Of a stretch of DNA of 64,000 nt, positions 18,337 through 27,451 are shown piece after piece (the stretch's first letter is position 1; every line of letters starts with the position of its first letter). Made by a program: the position numbers and the translations under genes. This DNA comes from Clostridium_AD frigoriphilum (GTDB lineage: Bacteria; Bacillota; Clostridia; Clostridiales; Clostridiaceae). The notes under the pieces are model-generated. The model searched no databases. It saw nothing but the letters and a program-made list of their open reading frames with translations, and was not told the origin of the DNA. The stretch spans positions 175,211 through 239,210 of the forward strand of contig NZ_JAZHFS010000006.1 of the NCBI RefSeq assembly GCF_036541405.1, written 5' to 3'.

Positions 18337-19239
18337 CTAAAAGAATTTTCTAACAAACTTATCAACAGAAAAAGTGTTATTCTCGATATTATACTCTGTT
18401 TCATTAATTTTTACTTTACTCAGATAAAATTCAATTCTTAGAGGCACCACATCCATAATTTTATCATTAAAATTATTTGGTTTTAATCCTGGCTCGTAAA
18501 TATGTGAGCTACCAAAAGCATCTTTAACTGTTATTTTATCTAATGATGTATACAATGATTTAATAGTTCCATTTTCTTTAAAATTCAAAGAATTTGTGTC
18601 AGCATTAAGACCAATAGCATCAAAATCAAATGCATGAAGCTCTCCAATAACAGTATTTATTAAAGTTTGCCTTCTAGGTTCACAGGACTTAATAGCACCG
18701 TTTGGATATAGTGAGAACCCAATACGAGTCTCAATCATCCCGTAAGGTGATAAAATATTAATAAAATCCTTTGGCCATAAAGTTACACTTTTTACGCCTC
18801 CAGATTCATAAAAATTAATACCAATAATTTTTTTCTTAAACTTTCCAAACTCAAAATGAAATTCTAATTCCTGGGAAAGTTCATATTCATTTTGCTCAGT
18901 CCAATAGCCAGTTATCTTACCATTTAAGGGGAAAATACGCTTAATTTGTCCATTTTCATGAAATACAGCAAGTTCTGCTGATAGTTTCCCAACACTTGTA
19001 ACTATAGTCGTTCCACTTTGAAAAGAAATACTTTGTAAATTTCCATTTTTATAAAAAGATAAAGATCTTTTATACTTACGTCTTACCTCTTCTTCATCAT
19101 ATTGAGGAACAAAAATCCCATAACTCGTGTTAATCTCGCAATATTCGCTCAATTTACATTCCTTTATTATTCCGTCAGTATAAAATTCAATACTAGTTAT
19201 CCCTTTTAGCATACCATATTTAGTCATAAATTCCTTCAT
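18337..19239 (-). CDS. unknown protein with MORN/YwqK-like short repeats, end of the nif operon
   Basis: 300 residues with no signal peptide. Four or more short units of the form FYxxGxIKS recur: EFYTDGIIKEC, SFYKNGNLQSI, VFHENGQIKRI, NFYESGGVKSV, SLYPNGAIKSC and NFKENGTIKSL. These beta-hairpin units resemble MORN-type or YwqK antitoxin-type repeats. The start has GGAGG at normal spacing. It follows the AnfO-like gene by 36 bp and is the last gene of the nif transcript, so it probably has an accessory role. The nif role is inferred from position only; I know no family name for it. Confidence 0.72.
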   Translation of the reverse strand: MKEFMTKYGMLKGITSIEFYTDGIIKECKLSEYCEINTSYGIFVPQYDEEEVRRKYKRSLSFYKNGNLQSISFQSGTTIVTSVGKLSAELAVFHENGQIKRIFPLNGKITGYWTEQNEYELSQELEFHFEFGKFKKKIIGINFYESGGVKSVTLWPKDFINILSPYGMIETRIGFSLYPNGAIKSCEPRRQTLINTVIGELHAFDFDAIGLNADTNSLNFKENGTIKSLYTSLDKITVKDAFGSSHIYEPGLKPNNFNDKIMDVVPLRIEFYLSKVKINETEYNIENNTFSVDKFVRKFF

Positions 19240-19275
19240 ATTATCGCCTCCGAAATAAAATATTTATACTATTTA

Positions 19276-19902
19276 CTATTCCTTGCAAATATCAGGATAA
19301 ACCTTCACTTTAATTTCACTTTGACTAATATGAGTCGCTTCCATTTTTAAATTCAACTTTTCAAATTCAGCATGAAACCAGGGTGGTATATGACCACAAA
19401 TTATCTCTAATTGATAAAAAATTGTAGTAGTCAAAAATGGTATCAATATACTTTTTGAAGTAAGGCTTTCATTATTTTTCTGAATCTTTTTTAGATTTAC
19501 ATAATAATGTCCATCCTTAACCTTTTGTATAATAGGTTTCACATTCTCTAATTCTGAAAGTTTTATTATATTCGCCTCTTCCAATTCTTTTTCAAATACA
19601 AACTCTAATAACTCCATTGGAGTGCCTTCTAGTTCCCAAGTGTTAAATCCCATTCCATCAAGAATATTGTAGGTCATACCCTTTATTTCTCTCCCAACAA
19701 AAACTTTGCAATTACCTAATTCTTCTGCCATGTTTATAATGTTTCCTCTAACTTCTTTTATTCCAGCTATATTATCTATTCTAAAGATAATCTCTTTAGT
19801 TATTTTCCATGTACTCTTACTTCCCTCGTAAACTTTAATTATACCTGGTTCAACTATAGATTGTGTTTTACCTCTAGTATCTTGAAATACTGCTATCTCC
19901 AT
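19276..19902 (-). CDS. anfO: AnfO-like nitrogenase accessory protein
   Basis: 208 residues. The start MEIAVFQDTRGKTQSIVEPG and the following KVYEGSKSTWKITKEI match what I know of AnfO, a protein first seen in iron-only nitrogenase (anf) clusters. In a Mo-nif operon its role is unknown; a part in cofactor or Fe protein handling is inferred from position. It lies 82 bp after nifV-alpha. The Shine-Dalgarno AAGGAGG is far from the ATG, with a hairpin between them (see the site at 19914-19960). No anfHDGK genes are in the window. I am fairly sure of the family, not of a function. Confidence 0.65.
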   Translation of the reverse strand: MEIAVFQDTRGKTQSIVEPGIIKVYEGSKSTWKITKEIIFRIDNIAGIKEVRGNIINMAEELGNCKVFVGREIKGMTYNILDGMGFNTWELEGTPMELLEFVFEKELEEANIIKLSELENVKPIIQKVKDGHYYVNLKKIQKNNESLTSKSILIPFLTTTIFYQLEIICGHIPPWFHAEFEKLNLKMEATHISQSEIKVKVYPDICKE

Positions 19903-19913
19903 TTTATTTTCTA

Positions 19914-19960
19914 TTTATCAAATCAATATTTTCTTGTTTCTTTGATAAATTTTCCTCCTT
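19914..19960 (-). promoter_or_regulatory. Shine-Dalgarno site separated from the anfO start by a hairpin
   Basis: AAGGAGG lies at 19954-19960 but the ATG is at 19902. Between them, TTTATCAAA (19941-19949 on the minus strand) can pair perfectly with TTTGATAAA (19914-19922), nine bases each side. Folding brings the site to about 17 bases from the ATG; no other start codon fits the site. A translation control or leftover of a lost start is possible. Confidence 0.55.
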
Positions 19961-19984
19961 ATTTTAATAAAATATAGTGTTTAT

Positions 19985-20719
19985 TTATATTGAATTATTA
20001 TTTTTATTTAAGGCATTTATCAACTTTACATAATCACAATTACCTGCCCTTTCTCCTATTCCTCCAAATGTAGAATCTACAAACTCTGCCCCAGCCATAA
20101 CTGCAGAAACAGAATTCGCGACAGCCATACCAAAATCGTTGTGTGCATGAAATTCAATAGAAATATCAATATTTTGTTTGATTTGTTTGATTTGTTTATA
20201 TATTTTATCTGGATACAGTATTCCAACAGTATCTGCATATCTAACACGCTGTACGCCAAGTTCTTTAGCTTCCCTTATAATATGCATTAAAAACTCCGTT
20301 GAGGTTCTTGAAGCATCCTCAAGACCAACCACAACCTCGTAGCCCTTTTCTTTAGCATAATAAACGCTCCGCTTCATTTCATTAATAACCCAGACTCTAT
20401 TTCTCCCAAGTTTCCATTTTATTTGTATATCAGATATAGGAACTGATATGTGTATTATATCTACCCTACAATCAATAGAATGTTTTATATCACTTATATT
20501 CATCCTATTCCATGCAGACACCTTACTTTTTAACCCTAGACTCATTAATTGTTCAATGCTTTTTTTTTCATCCCCACCCATGGCAGGAGTGCCCGCTTCT
20601 ATTTGATATACATCTTTCGAATCTATAATTTTAGCAAATTCAATCTTGTCATCAAACCCTAGCTCAACGCCTGCCATTTGTTCACCATCTCTTAATGTGG
20701 TATCAACTATTTTATACAT
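19985..20719 (-). CDS. nifV-alpha: homocitrate synthase, catalytic barrel subunit (NifV-alpha)
   Basis: 244 residues, only the TIM-barrel catalytic domain of the homocitrate/isopropylmalate synthase family. DTTLRDGEQMAGVELG holds the catalytic Arg and metal-binding Asp, EFHAHNDFGMAVANS contains the HxH metal ligands, and FGGIGERAGNCDY is the conserved GxGERxGN loop. It lacks the C-terminal regulatory and lid region, which is supplied by the upstream nifV-omega. The genes overlap by eight bases. Together they make homocitrate, the organic part of FeMo-co, from acetyl-CoA and 2-oxoglutarate. This split is known from C. pasteurianum. Confidence 0.92.
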   Translation of the reverse strand: MYKIVDTTLRDGEQMAGVELGFDDKIEFAKIIDSKDVYQIEAGTPAMGGDEKKSIEQLMSLGLKSKVSAWNRMNISDIKHSIDCRVDIIHISVPISDIQIKWKLGRNRVWVINEMKRSVYYAKEKGYEVVVGLEDASRTSTEFLMHIIREAKELGVQRVRYADTVGILYPDKIYKQIKQIKQNIDISIEFHAHNDFGMAVANSVSAVMAGAEFVDSTFGGIGERAGNCDYVKLINALNKNNNSI

Positions 20720-21749
20720 AACGTAACCTCTTAATTTCTTTACATATTTCTATAAAATCCTCATCTGAAAGTTCCATTTTATTTTTTATGCTTTTACTTT
20801 TAACACTCTCCAAAATATCTGAAATTTCTGCTTCTATAAATTTATCATCTATACAAAGCTCTTTTAATTTAGCATGGATGGAATTTTTACCTGAGTGCTT
20901 ACCTAAAGCAAGTTTACGCTTCATTCCAACAATTTCAGGTTTAAAAGGTTCATATGTTATTGGATTTTTTTCAATGCCAGCCACATGTACTCCAGATTCA
21001 TATTTAAATATATCCTTACCAATTATGGGCTTATTGTTAGGTATTTTACTATAGGTTATTTTTTCGTATTGTAACCTCATTACATGCAAAACACTAATAT
21101 CTTCATTTACTTCCTCACCCAAAATAACTTTTGTAGAAACCAATATCTCCTCGAGTGGCGTTGTGCCATAAGTCCCATCATTTCCACAAAAAGCTGTGGT
21201 TATATAATCTATCCCTTTAATAATAGCCTGAAAACATGCTGCTGTTGCCATAGAAAATTTATCACTAGCGTAAATATTAGTTTTCACCTTACAATTTTCT
21301 TGTATATAATCGCAAATTAACCAGTTACTCTCTCCTTTAAATCTTAAACAAAAAAATCTATCTATATTTTTATTAATCTTATTCATGAAATTGCTTTTAT
21401 AAGAATTAATATCTATTTCTAATATAATCTTAAATTCATAATTTTCTTCAATGCATTTAATATTAAAAAACTCTAAGTCCTCTTCTTTAACTAAAATATA
21501 TTTTATACCATTTCTTTTACATGTTTCCAATTGACTAATTTTGTCGATTCTAAAAATAAAAACCTCTGATGTTATCAGAGGTCTTACAATATTAAAAGTC
21601 CTCTCATCAACCTCAAAGAAATCTACCCCTATTCTTCTTAAATTCATAGTGAACTCATGTACTTCATTTTCATTAAATTTTTTTTTGGTTATGTTCATTA
21701 ATGTCCTATCAATAATGCAAGTTTCTTTTCCATTTATAATTATAGACAT
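20712..21749 (-). CDS. nifV-omega: homocitrate synthase, C-terminal/degenerate-barrel subunit (NifV-omega)
   Basis: 345 residues from the ATG at 21749, nine bases after AAAGGGGA; the GTG at 21758 abuts it. The C-terminal half carries IFKYESGVHVAGIEKNPITYE and GKHSGKNSIHAKL, the family's lid and C-terminal region. The N-terminal half resembles a barrel in which the catalytic motif is lost: IIDRTLMNI replaces DTTLRDGEQ. So omega cannot be catalytic alone and must pair with alpha, next in the operon with an eight-base overlap. It is 42 bp after the ferredoxin gene. Confidence 0.9.
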   Translation of the reverse strand: MSIIINGKETCIIDRTLMNITKKKFNENEVHEFTMNLRRIGVDFFEVDERTFNIVRPLITSEVFIFRIDKISQLETCKRNGIKYILVKEEDLEFFNIKCIEENYEFKIILEIDINSYKSNFMNKINKNIDRFFCLRFKGESNWLICDYIQENCKVKTNIYASDKFSMATAACFQAIIKGIDYITTAFCGNDGTYGTTPLEEILVSTKVILGEEVNEDISVLHVMRLQYEKITYSKIPNNKPIIGKDIFKYESGVHVAGIEKNPITYEPFKPEIVGMKRKLALGKHSGKNSIHAKLKELCIDDKFIEAEISDILESVKSKSIKNKMELSDEDFIEICKEIKRLRYV

Positions 21750-21790
21750 TAATAACACTCCCCTTTTATATAAAACAGTTTAACTTTTTA

Positions 21791-22099
21791 TCATATTTCT
21801 AATCTTTTTACTATATTTCCATTTATCAAATGTGACTCAACAATTTCATCAACATCATCCGGTGTTACCTTACCATACCATGTTCCTTCAGGATAGACAA
21901 TAACTATTGGTCCATCATTACATAATCCAAGACATCCTGTATTAGTTACCATTACCTTATCACTAATATCATTCTCTTCAAGAGCTTCGATAAAGTTTGT
22001 TACAATTTCAGTAGAATCATTGGAATGACAATATCCCTTTTGAGTTCCATTTATTCTAGAACTCGTACAAACAAAAACGTGAAATTCTGGTTTTATCAT
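21791..22099 (-). CDS. [2Fe-2S] ferredoxin, thioredoxin-like (C. pasteurianum 2Fe type)
   Basis: 102 residues. Cys11, Cys24, Cys56 and Cys60 (the last two in TGCLGLC) are the four cluster ligands of the pasteurianum-type [2Fe-2S] ferredoxin; the fifth, non-ligand Cys14 of that protein is Ser here. The fold is thioredoxin-like, quite unlike plant-type ferredoxins. In C. pasteurianum this protein interacts with the MoFe protein, and its place inside the nif operon agrees. It overlaps the nifN-B stop by four bases, so is translationally coupled. Confidence 0.92.
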   Translation of the reverse strand: MIKPEFHVFVCTSSRINGTQKGYCHSNDSTEIVTNFIEALEENDISDKVMVTNTGCLGLCNDGPIVIVYPEGTWYGKVTPDDVDEIVESHLINGNIVKRLEI

Positions 22100-24714
22100 G
22101 ACACTGCCTCCCCCACTATTTTTCTGATTCCATTTCTAATTTCATCACATAATAGATAGACTGCTATATTTTTCTTTTCAAGTTTTTGTTTAGGGATATC
22201 TCCAATTCTAAGAGCAAGAACGCCAGAACAGTCATCAATTGTTTTTATTATATAATCTATTTTATCCTCGTGACTATCATCACAATCCTCCACGCCTGTA
22301 CAAAACTTAGGTATTTTTCTTTTTTCAATAAATGTTGCATCACCATTTTCAAAATCGTATATATAAAACTCTGTAGCATGTCCAAAGTGTTGATCCACAT
22401 TAAGCCCTGACTTTGACGCCACTGCAAATCTGATTGGTTTAATATCATCTTTACTTTCTGATTGTAATTCGCTTGATGTTTGCGATATATCATTTCCAAG
22501 AGTTCCTACTGCATCGGCTCTACACTGTTTACAGTGATACATTTGTTTAAGATCTATTTCGCATTTCTTTCTCATAGCGAGCAATTCTTCATTATTTACA
22601 GTTTTAATCTCTTCAAAAACACTTCCTGGTGCATTTATCATCGGCATAATATTTGTCATAAATGCTCCACATTCTTTAACCTTTTTAACAGTATCCTCAA
22701 TTCCAATATCATTAACACCTTTTACATAAACGATGTTTACCTTGCAAATAAGACCTTTCGACGTAAGATATCTAAGACCTGAGAGCTGATTTTGTAGTAA
22801 TATAGTTGCTCCCTCAATCCCCGTATATTTCACACCAAGATAGTTAATCTCCTTATAAAGTTTAACTCCGATCTTTGGATCTACTGTATTTATAGTAATA
22901 GTAATATGAGAAACACCTAGTTCTAATATTTCATTTGCATAAAAAGGTAACATTAATCCATTAGTAGATAAACAAAATGTTATATCAGGACTTTCTTTCT
23001 TTATTAGTTGGATGGACTCTTTAACCACATCAAAATTAGCTAATGCATCCCCAGGACCTGCTATCCCAACTACTGTAAGATTTTTAAGTTTACCTTTGAA
23101 TTCTTTGAATCTTTCAAGTGCCTCTATTGGAGATAATATTGAACTTGTAACTCCAGGTCTACTTTCATTTACACAATCAAATTTACGACTACAATAATTA
23201 CAGCTTATATTACAGTTTGGAGCTACAGGGATGTGTATCCTGGCATTGTCATGTGCGCAGCCATTAAAACATGGGTGACTTTTTGTTTTTTCCTCCATAC
23301 TAATTATCTTTCTACCTTGCGCCTTAATATGAGCCTTATCTTCATCTTTTCCATTATCATAATATTTTTCATACATATCTCGCCTATAGCCCCTTTCTTT
23401 TCTTTCTAATATAGAATTAGTGATTTCGTCTAAGAATCTTAGCGAACCATAATATCCCACATTAACTGCCCTTTGAGCACCAACTCTATCATGAATTGGG
23501 AATCCTATTCTTATCAATTTGATCTCTAATTTTTTCTCGATTCGTCTTCCATTGGAATCACCAATTAATAAATTTGCCTTAAGCTCTTTTGCATGTTTTT
23601 CAATAATTTCAAAATCAGTATCATCAATAATAATAGGTTGATTATCAAGTTCCTTTGTAAGTTCTTTTAATTTACCTTTTAAAATTTTATTTTTAGAACC
23701 AGTGGCTATAAGTAGTGGTGTTATTCCATTTTCAACACATAATGATGTAACTGCATACACAATTTCCGGTTCTCCAAAAATAATAGCTCGTCCTTCCCCA
23801 TTATATTTGTGTGAATCAATTATTCCATCAAGGTAACGACTCCTCTGCTTTTCTAATGCCTTAGGCACTGGTTTTCCACTGATTTGTGATATTAAGTTAA
23901 CAAATGCATCCGTCGCTTTTAACCCCATTGGAATGCTGCATTTAAATAGTGGCACTCCAAAAGTTTCAAACAAATAATCTCCAGCAGTAGATCCAAGTTC
24001 AGCGCTACAATCCATCTCTATTGTTGCGGTGGCGCCTCCCATTAAAGCTATATCACGAAGACTAGTACCACCCTCTGGAACTTTATTATACTTTTTATTG
24101 TAACCTGCATCCAATGTATCTGATACATCTGGTAATAATGTGTATTCTACCTTAAATAGATCTAAAATACTTTTTAATAACCTTATGTCTCCTGGATTTA
24201 TATTTGCAGCAATTATATTAATTTTTTCAGTTTTTATATCACCCATGCTTAAATATTCGACGAGTCTTCTAAGTGTTTTATAATAGCCTTCAGCTTGGGT
24301 ACCAGAATATGCAGGTGTTGATATTGGAACAATTTTAATATCACTAGTTTCAGGATTCTCTTCTTGAAATTCTATAATTATACGCCCAATATCCTCTCCA
24401 ATAGTTTCTGCAAGGCAAGTTGTTAGAACGCCAATAATTTTTGGATTATATAATTTAATTATATTTTTCAGTCCTAATTTCAAGTTTTTTGCACCACCAT
24501 AAATTGTTCCATCTTCAGTAAGTGAAGACGATGCAATATCAATTGGTTCATTATAATGAGTTGCCATGTGGCGCCTAATATATGTGCTACACCCTTGAGA
24601 TCCATGAAGAATTACCATGCTATTTTCAATTCCTTTAAGTGCCATCACACCACCAAGTGGCATGCACATCTTACAAGGATTAACACTCAAATTTACTGAA
24701 TTTTTAATTTCCAT
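22096..24714 (-). CDS. nifN-B: FeMo-cofactor scaffold/NifB fusion (NifN-NifB)
   Basis: 872 residues joining two proteins that are separate in most diazotrophs. Residues 1 to ~450 are NifN, homologous to NifK, with CKMCMPLGGVMALKG, GSQGCSTYIRRHM and TTCLAETIGED. About residues 480-750 are the NifB radical-SAM domain, with HPCFNGCAHDNARIHIP and CNISCNYC (Cys-x3-Cys-x2-Cys) near residue 500. The last ~100 residues are a NifX/NafY-like domain (FAVASKSGLNVDQHFGHA). NifB makes NifB-co, the precursor passed to NifEN, so fusion puts maker and scaffold in one chain. Known in C. pasteurianum. Confidence 0.96.
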   Translation of the reverse strand: MEIKNSVNLSVNPCKMCMPLGGVMALKGIENSMVILHGSQGCSTYIRRHMATHYNEPIDIASSSLTEDGTIYGGAKNLKLGLKNIIKLYNPKIIGVLTTCLAETIGEDIGRIIIEFQEENPETSDIKIVPISTPAYSGTQAEGYYKTLRRLVEYLSMGDIKTEKINIIAANINPGDIRLLKSILDLFKVEYTLLPDVSDTLDAGYNKKYNKVPEGGTSLRDIALMGGATATIEMDCSAELGSTAGDYLFETFGVPLFKCSIPMGLKATDAFVNLISQISGKPVPKALEKQRSRYLDGIIDSHKYNGEGRAIIFGEPEIVYAVTSLCVENGITPLLIATGSKNKILKGKLKELTKELDNQPIIIDDTDFEIIEKHAKELKANLLIGDSNGRRIEKKLEIKLIRIGFPIHDRVGAQRAVNVGYYGSLRFLDEITNSILERKERGYRRDMYEKYYDNGKDEDKAHIKAQGRKIISMEEKTKSHPCFNGCAHDNARIHIPVAPNCNISCNYCSRKFDCVNESRPGVTSSILSPIEALERFKEFKGKLKNLTVVGIAGPGDALANFDVVKESIQLIKKESPDITFCLSTNGLMLPFYANEILELGVSHITITINTVDPKIGVKLYKEINYLGVKYTGIEGATILLQNQLSGLRYLTSKGLICKVNIVYVKGVNDIGIEDTVKKVKECGAFMTNIMPMINAPGSVFEEIKTVNNEELLAMRKKCEIDLKQMYHCKQCRADAVGTLGNDISQTSSELQSESKDDIKPIRFAVASKSGLNVDQHFGHATEFYIYDFENGDATFIEKRKIPKFCTGVEDCDDSHEDKIDYIIKTIDDCSGVLALRIGDIPKQKLEKKNIAVYLLCDEIRNGIRKIVGEAVS

Positions 24715-24730
24715 ATTAACACCTCCTATT

Positions 24731-26056
24731 TTATATAAGTTTCCAAACTGGACTATTGATTGTTAAATCTACTTCCTTTGCAAAGTTAACAGCTCCTTCA
24801 AATCCTGCCAGAGCATGTTTTCTTTCATGATTATGATCACAAAATGCAATCCCAAGTTTATAAGCAAGTGGTCTTTCTTTAACTCCTCCAACTAAAATAT
24901 CTGCATTTTTCTCAAGTATAAATCTTTCAAGTTCTGCTGGATTGGTATCATCTAAAATTACCGTTCCCTCATTTGTTATTTCTTTTATAATGTCATAGTC
25001 CTCTTCCTTTCCTGTTTGAGTACCTACCATAACAGTTTCCATTCCAAGTTCTCTAAATTGTTTAATAAGTGAAATAGCTTTAAATCCACCACCTACATAT
25101 ATAGCAACCTTCTTACCTATTAGTCTTTTTTTGTAATAAGCTAATGTTTCTTCAATTTGTTTCTCTTCAGTTTCAATTAGTTCTTTTGTTCTTTTTATAA
25201 TTTCTTTGTCCTTACTTAACTGTGCTACATTTGTTAAAGATGCTTTAATATCTGCAAGTCCTAAAAAACTAACATTAATATACGGTATTCCAAATTTTTC
25301 AGTCATTTGATTTGCAAGGTAATGCATAGATCCTGCACATTGTACTATGTTTAGACTAGCTGTTGGTGCCTTTTTAATCTCATCAGTTGTGCTATCACCT
25401 GTGATTCTTGCAACTACTTTAACACCCATTCTTTTAAAATAATTTTTAATAATCCACATTTCTCCGGCTAAATTAAAATCACCTAAAATATTTATTCCTA
25501 AAACCTTTGGCTCATTATTCTCACCCATAAGATTTAATATTGCATTACAAGCAGCTCTATATCCTACTGCTTTATTTCCTGAAAACCCAGGTGCTTTAAC
25601 TGGAATAACTCGAATATTATATTTGCTTTCTGCCATTCTACAGACTGCATCAATATCATCACCAATTACACCCACAATACAAGTTGAATATACAAATATT
25701 ACTTTAGGGGAATGTGCTACTACTATCTCATCGATAGCAGCAGCAAGTTTTTTCTCTCCCCCAAATATAACATCTTTTTCTCTTATATCCGTGGAGTAAC
25801 TATTTCTGTAATTTTCAGAATCACTCGTTAGACTTCCTCTTATATCCCAAGTATAGGCAGCGCATCCAATAGGTCCATGAACCAAATGAAACGCATCTGT
25901 TATGGGATTTAATACAACCCTTGCACCCGCGTACACACAAGCCCTTTGACTTACAGAGCCAGATACGCTATTGCCATCACACTTCATCTTTTTTTCTTTG
26001 TTTTTAGAGTTATAGCAAACTGAGTCTTCTCTTTCTTTAAGTAATTCTGTTTTCAT
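24731..26056 (-). CDS. nifE: FeMo-cofactor biosynthesis scaffold NifE
   Basis: 441 residues, homologous to NifD. Cluster-ligand regions are RACVYAGARVVLNPI, GPIGCAAYTWDIRG and STCIVGVIGDD; VQCAGSMHYLANQM corresponds to the region of NifD that holds the cofactor cysteine. NifE pairs with the NifN half of the next gene to convert NifB-co to FeMo-co. The gene lies 24 bp after nifK and 16 bp before nifN-B. The conserved SFLGLADIKASLTNVAQL part is normal. No oddities. Confidence 0.96.
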   Translation of the reverse strand: MKTELLKEREDSVCYNSKNKEKKMKCDGNSVSGSVSQRACVYAGARVVLNPITDAFHLVHGPIGCAAYTWDIRGSLTSDSENYRNSYSTDIREKDVIFGGEKKLAAAIDEIVVAHSPKVIFVYSTCIVGVIGDDIDAVCRMAESKYNIRVIPVKAPGFSGNKAVGYRAACNAILNLMGENNEPKVLGINILGDFNLAGEMWIIKNYFKRMGVKVVARITGDSTTDEIKKAPTASLNIVQCAGSMHYLANQMTEKFGIPYINVSFLGLADIKASLTNVAQLSKDKEIIKRTKELIETEEKQIEETLAYYKKRLIGKKVAIYVGGGFKAISLIKQFRELGMETVMVGTQTGKEEDYDIIKEITNEGTVILDDTNPAELERFILEKNADILVGGVKERPLAYKLGIAFCDHNHERKHALAGFEGAVNFAKEVDLTINSPVWKLI

Positions 26057-26080
26057 ATAATCACCTCCACGAATATTAAG

Positions 26081-27451
26081 TTACATTACTAATTCAAAAT
26101 CCTCCTCAGGACATGTTCTATCTATTTTATCTAATATTACATTTGACATCATTTCAATCAATCTAATAGCGCCTTTATATCCAACTATTGGGAAATACTG
26201 ATGTGCATATCTATCGAGTATTGGGAAACCAACTCTTACAAATGGAACATCTTCTGCTCTTGCAATAAATTTACCATGAGTATTACCCATTAACAAATCT
26301 ACTGGCTCATTTTTCATCCATTGGTGAAGTTCAAATAAATCAGCTGCAGCCTTAACTGTAGATCCCTCTATACCATTTTTTTCAAGCATTGCATTAACCT
26401 CTTTTACAAAAGTCTCTCCTGGTGTTCCTGTAATTACATACTTTGGAATAGCACCTAGACTTATTATAAATTCGGCTAAACTTGTAACTATATCTGGATC
26501 TCCATAAATAGCTACTTTTTTACCATTAAAATAAGCTTGACTGTCTAACATTAAATCAACTAGTTGTCCTCTTTCTTCTTCTATAGATTTTGGAACATCT
26601 TTATTTGAGAATAGAGATAGTTCTGTCATCAATCTATCTGTAGCTTCAATTCCAATAGGAGTAGCTAAAGTTTTCATTGGAACTTTACATTTTTTCTCTA
26701 GCTCTATCCCAGCAGCCTCGGCAGAATATGAACCAAGTGCTATTGATAGCTTTGAATTTCCAGCATCAATAATTTCATCAACTGTTGTTCCACCAAGTGG
26801 ATACATTTCAAAAGAACCTGTCATAGGTGCATCTAAAACTCCACTGGTATCCGGGAAAAGAATATTGTCAATTTCCATAACACTAAGAATCCTTTTTAAT
26901 TCTCTCATATCACCTGGATCTACAAATCCTGGTAAAATATTAACTTTTCCATTTTCTTTGCCGCTATTAACAGATAAATAAGTAACAAAAGCTTTTACCA
27001 TACTTGAGAATCCTGTTATATGTGAACCTACATAACTTGGAGTACTAGCATGAATTACATGTTTACCCTCTGGAATATCACCCTCAGCTTGAAAAATCAT
27101 TGTTTTACAATCATCACCAATAGTCTCTGATAAACAAGTAGTATGAACTGCAATTATATCTGGTTTATAAAGTTCAAATATATTTTTTATAGCAGTTTTT
27201 AAATTTGCTCCTCCACCGAAAACTGATGCTCCTTCTGTAAATGCACTTGTAGATGCCATTATTGGCTCCTTAAAATGCCTTGTAAGTTGCATTCTATGAA
27301 AAGCACAACATCCTTGGGACCCATGACTATGAGGTAAACATGCATGAACACCAAGTGCTGCATACATAGCCCCAATAGGTTGACAAGTTTTTGCAGGATT
27401 AATTCTTAAAGCTTTTCTTTCAACGACATCTTTCGTAGTTAAATCTAACAT
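26081..27451 (-). CDS. nifK: nitrogenase MoFe protein beta chain NifK
   Basis: 456 residues, lacking the N-terminal ~50 residues of proteobacterial NifK, as in C. pasteurianum. P-cluster ligands lie in KTCQPIGAMYAALG, HGSQGCCAFHRMQL and HTTCLSETIGDD. With NifD it forms the alpha2beta2 MoFe protein that reduces N2. Its start overlaps the nifD stop by one base. Next is nifE. Confidence 0.97.
   Translation of the reverse strand: MLDLTTKDVVERKALRINPAKTCQPIGAMYAALGVHACLPHSHGSQGCCAFHRMQLTRHFKEPIMASTSAFTEGASVFGGGANLKTAIKNIFELYKPDIIAVHTTCLSETIGDDCKTMIFQAEGDIPEGKHVIHASTPSYVGSHITGFSSMVKAFVTYLSVNSGKENGKVNILPGFVDPGDMRELKRILSVMEIDNILFPDTSGVLDAPMTGSFEMYPLGGTTVDEIIDAGNSKLSIALGSYSAEAAGIELEKKCKVPMKTLATPIGIEATDRLMTELSLFSNKDVPKSIEEERGQLVDLMLDSQAYFNGKKVAIYGDPDIVTSLAEFIISLGAIPKYVITGTPGETFVKEVNAMLEKNGIEGSTVKAAADLFELHQWMKNEPVDLLMGNTHGKFIARAEDVPFVRVGFPILDRYAHQYFPIVGYKGAIRLIEMMSNVILDKIDRTCPEEDFELVM

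Noticed and set aside
19985..21749. frameshift in nifV
   Set aside because: Each part has its own Shine-Dalgarno site and start, and this split is known in C. pasteurianum.
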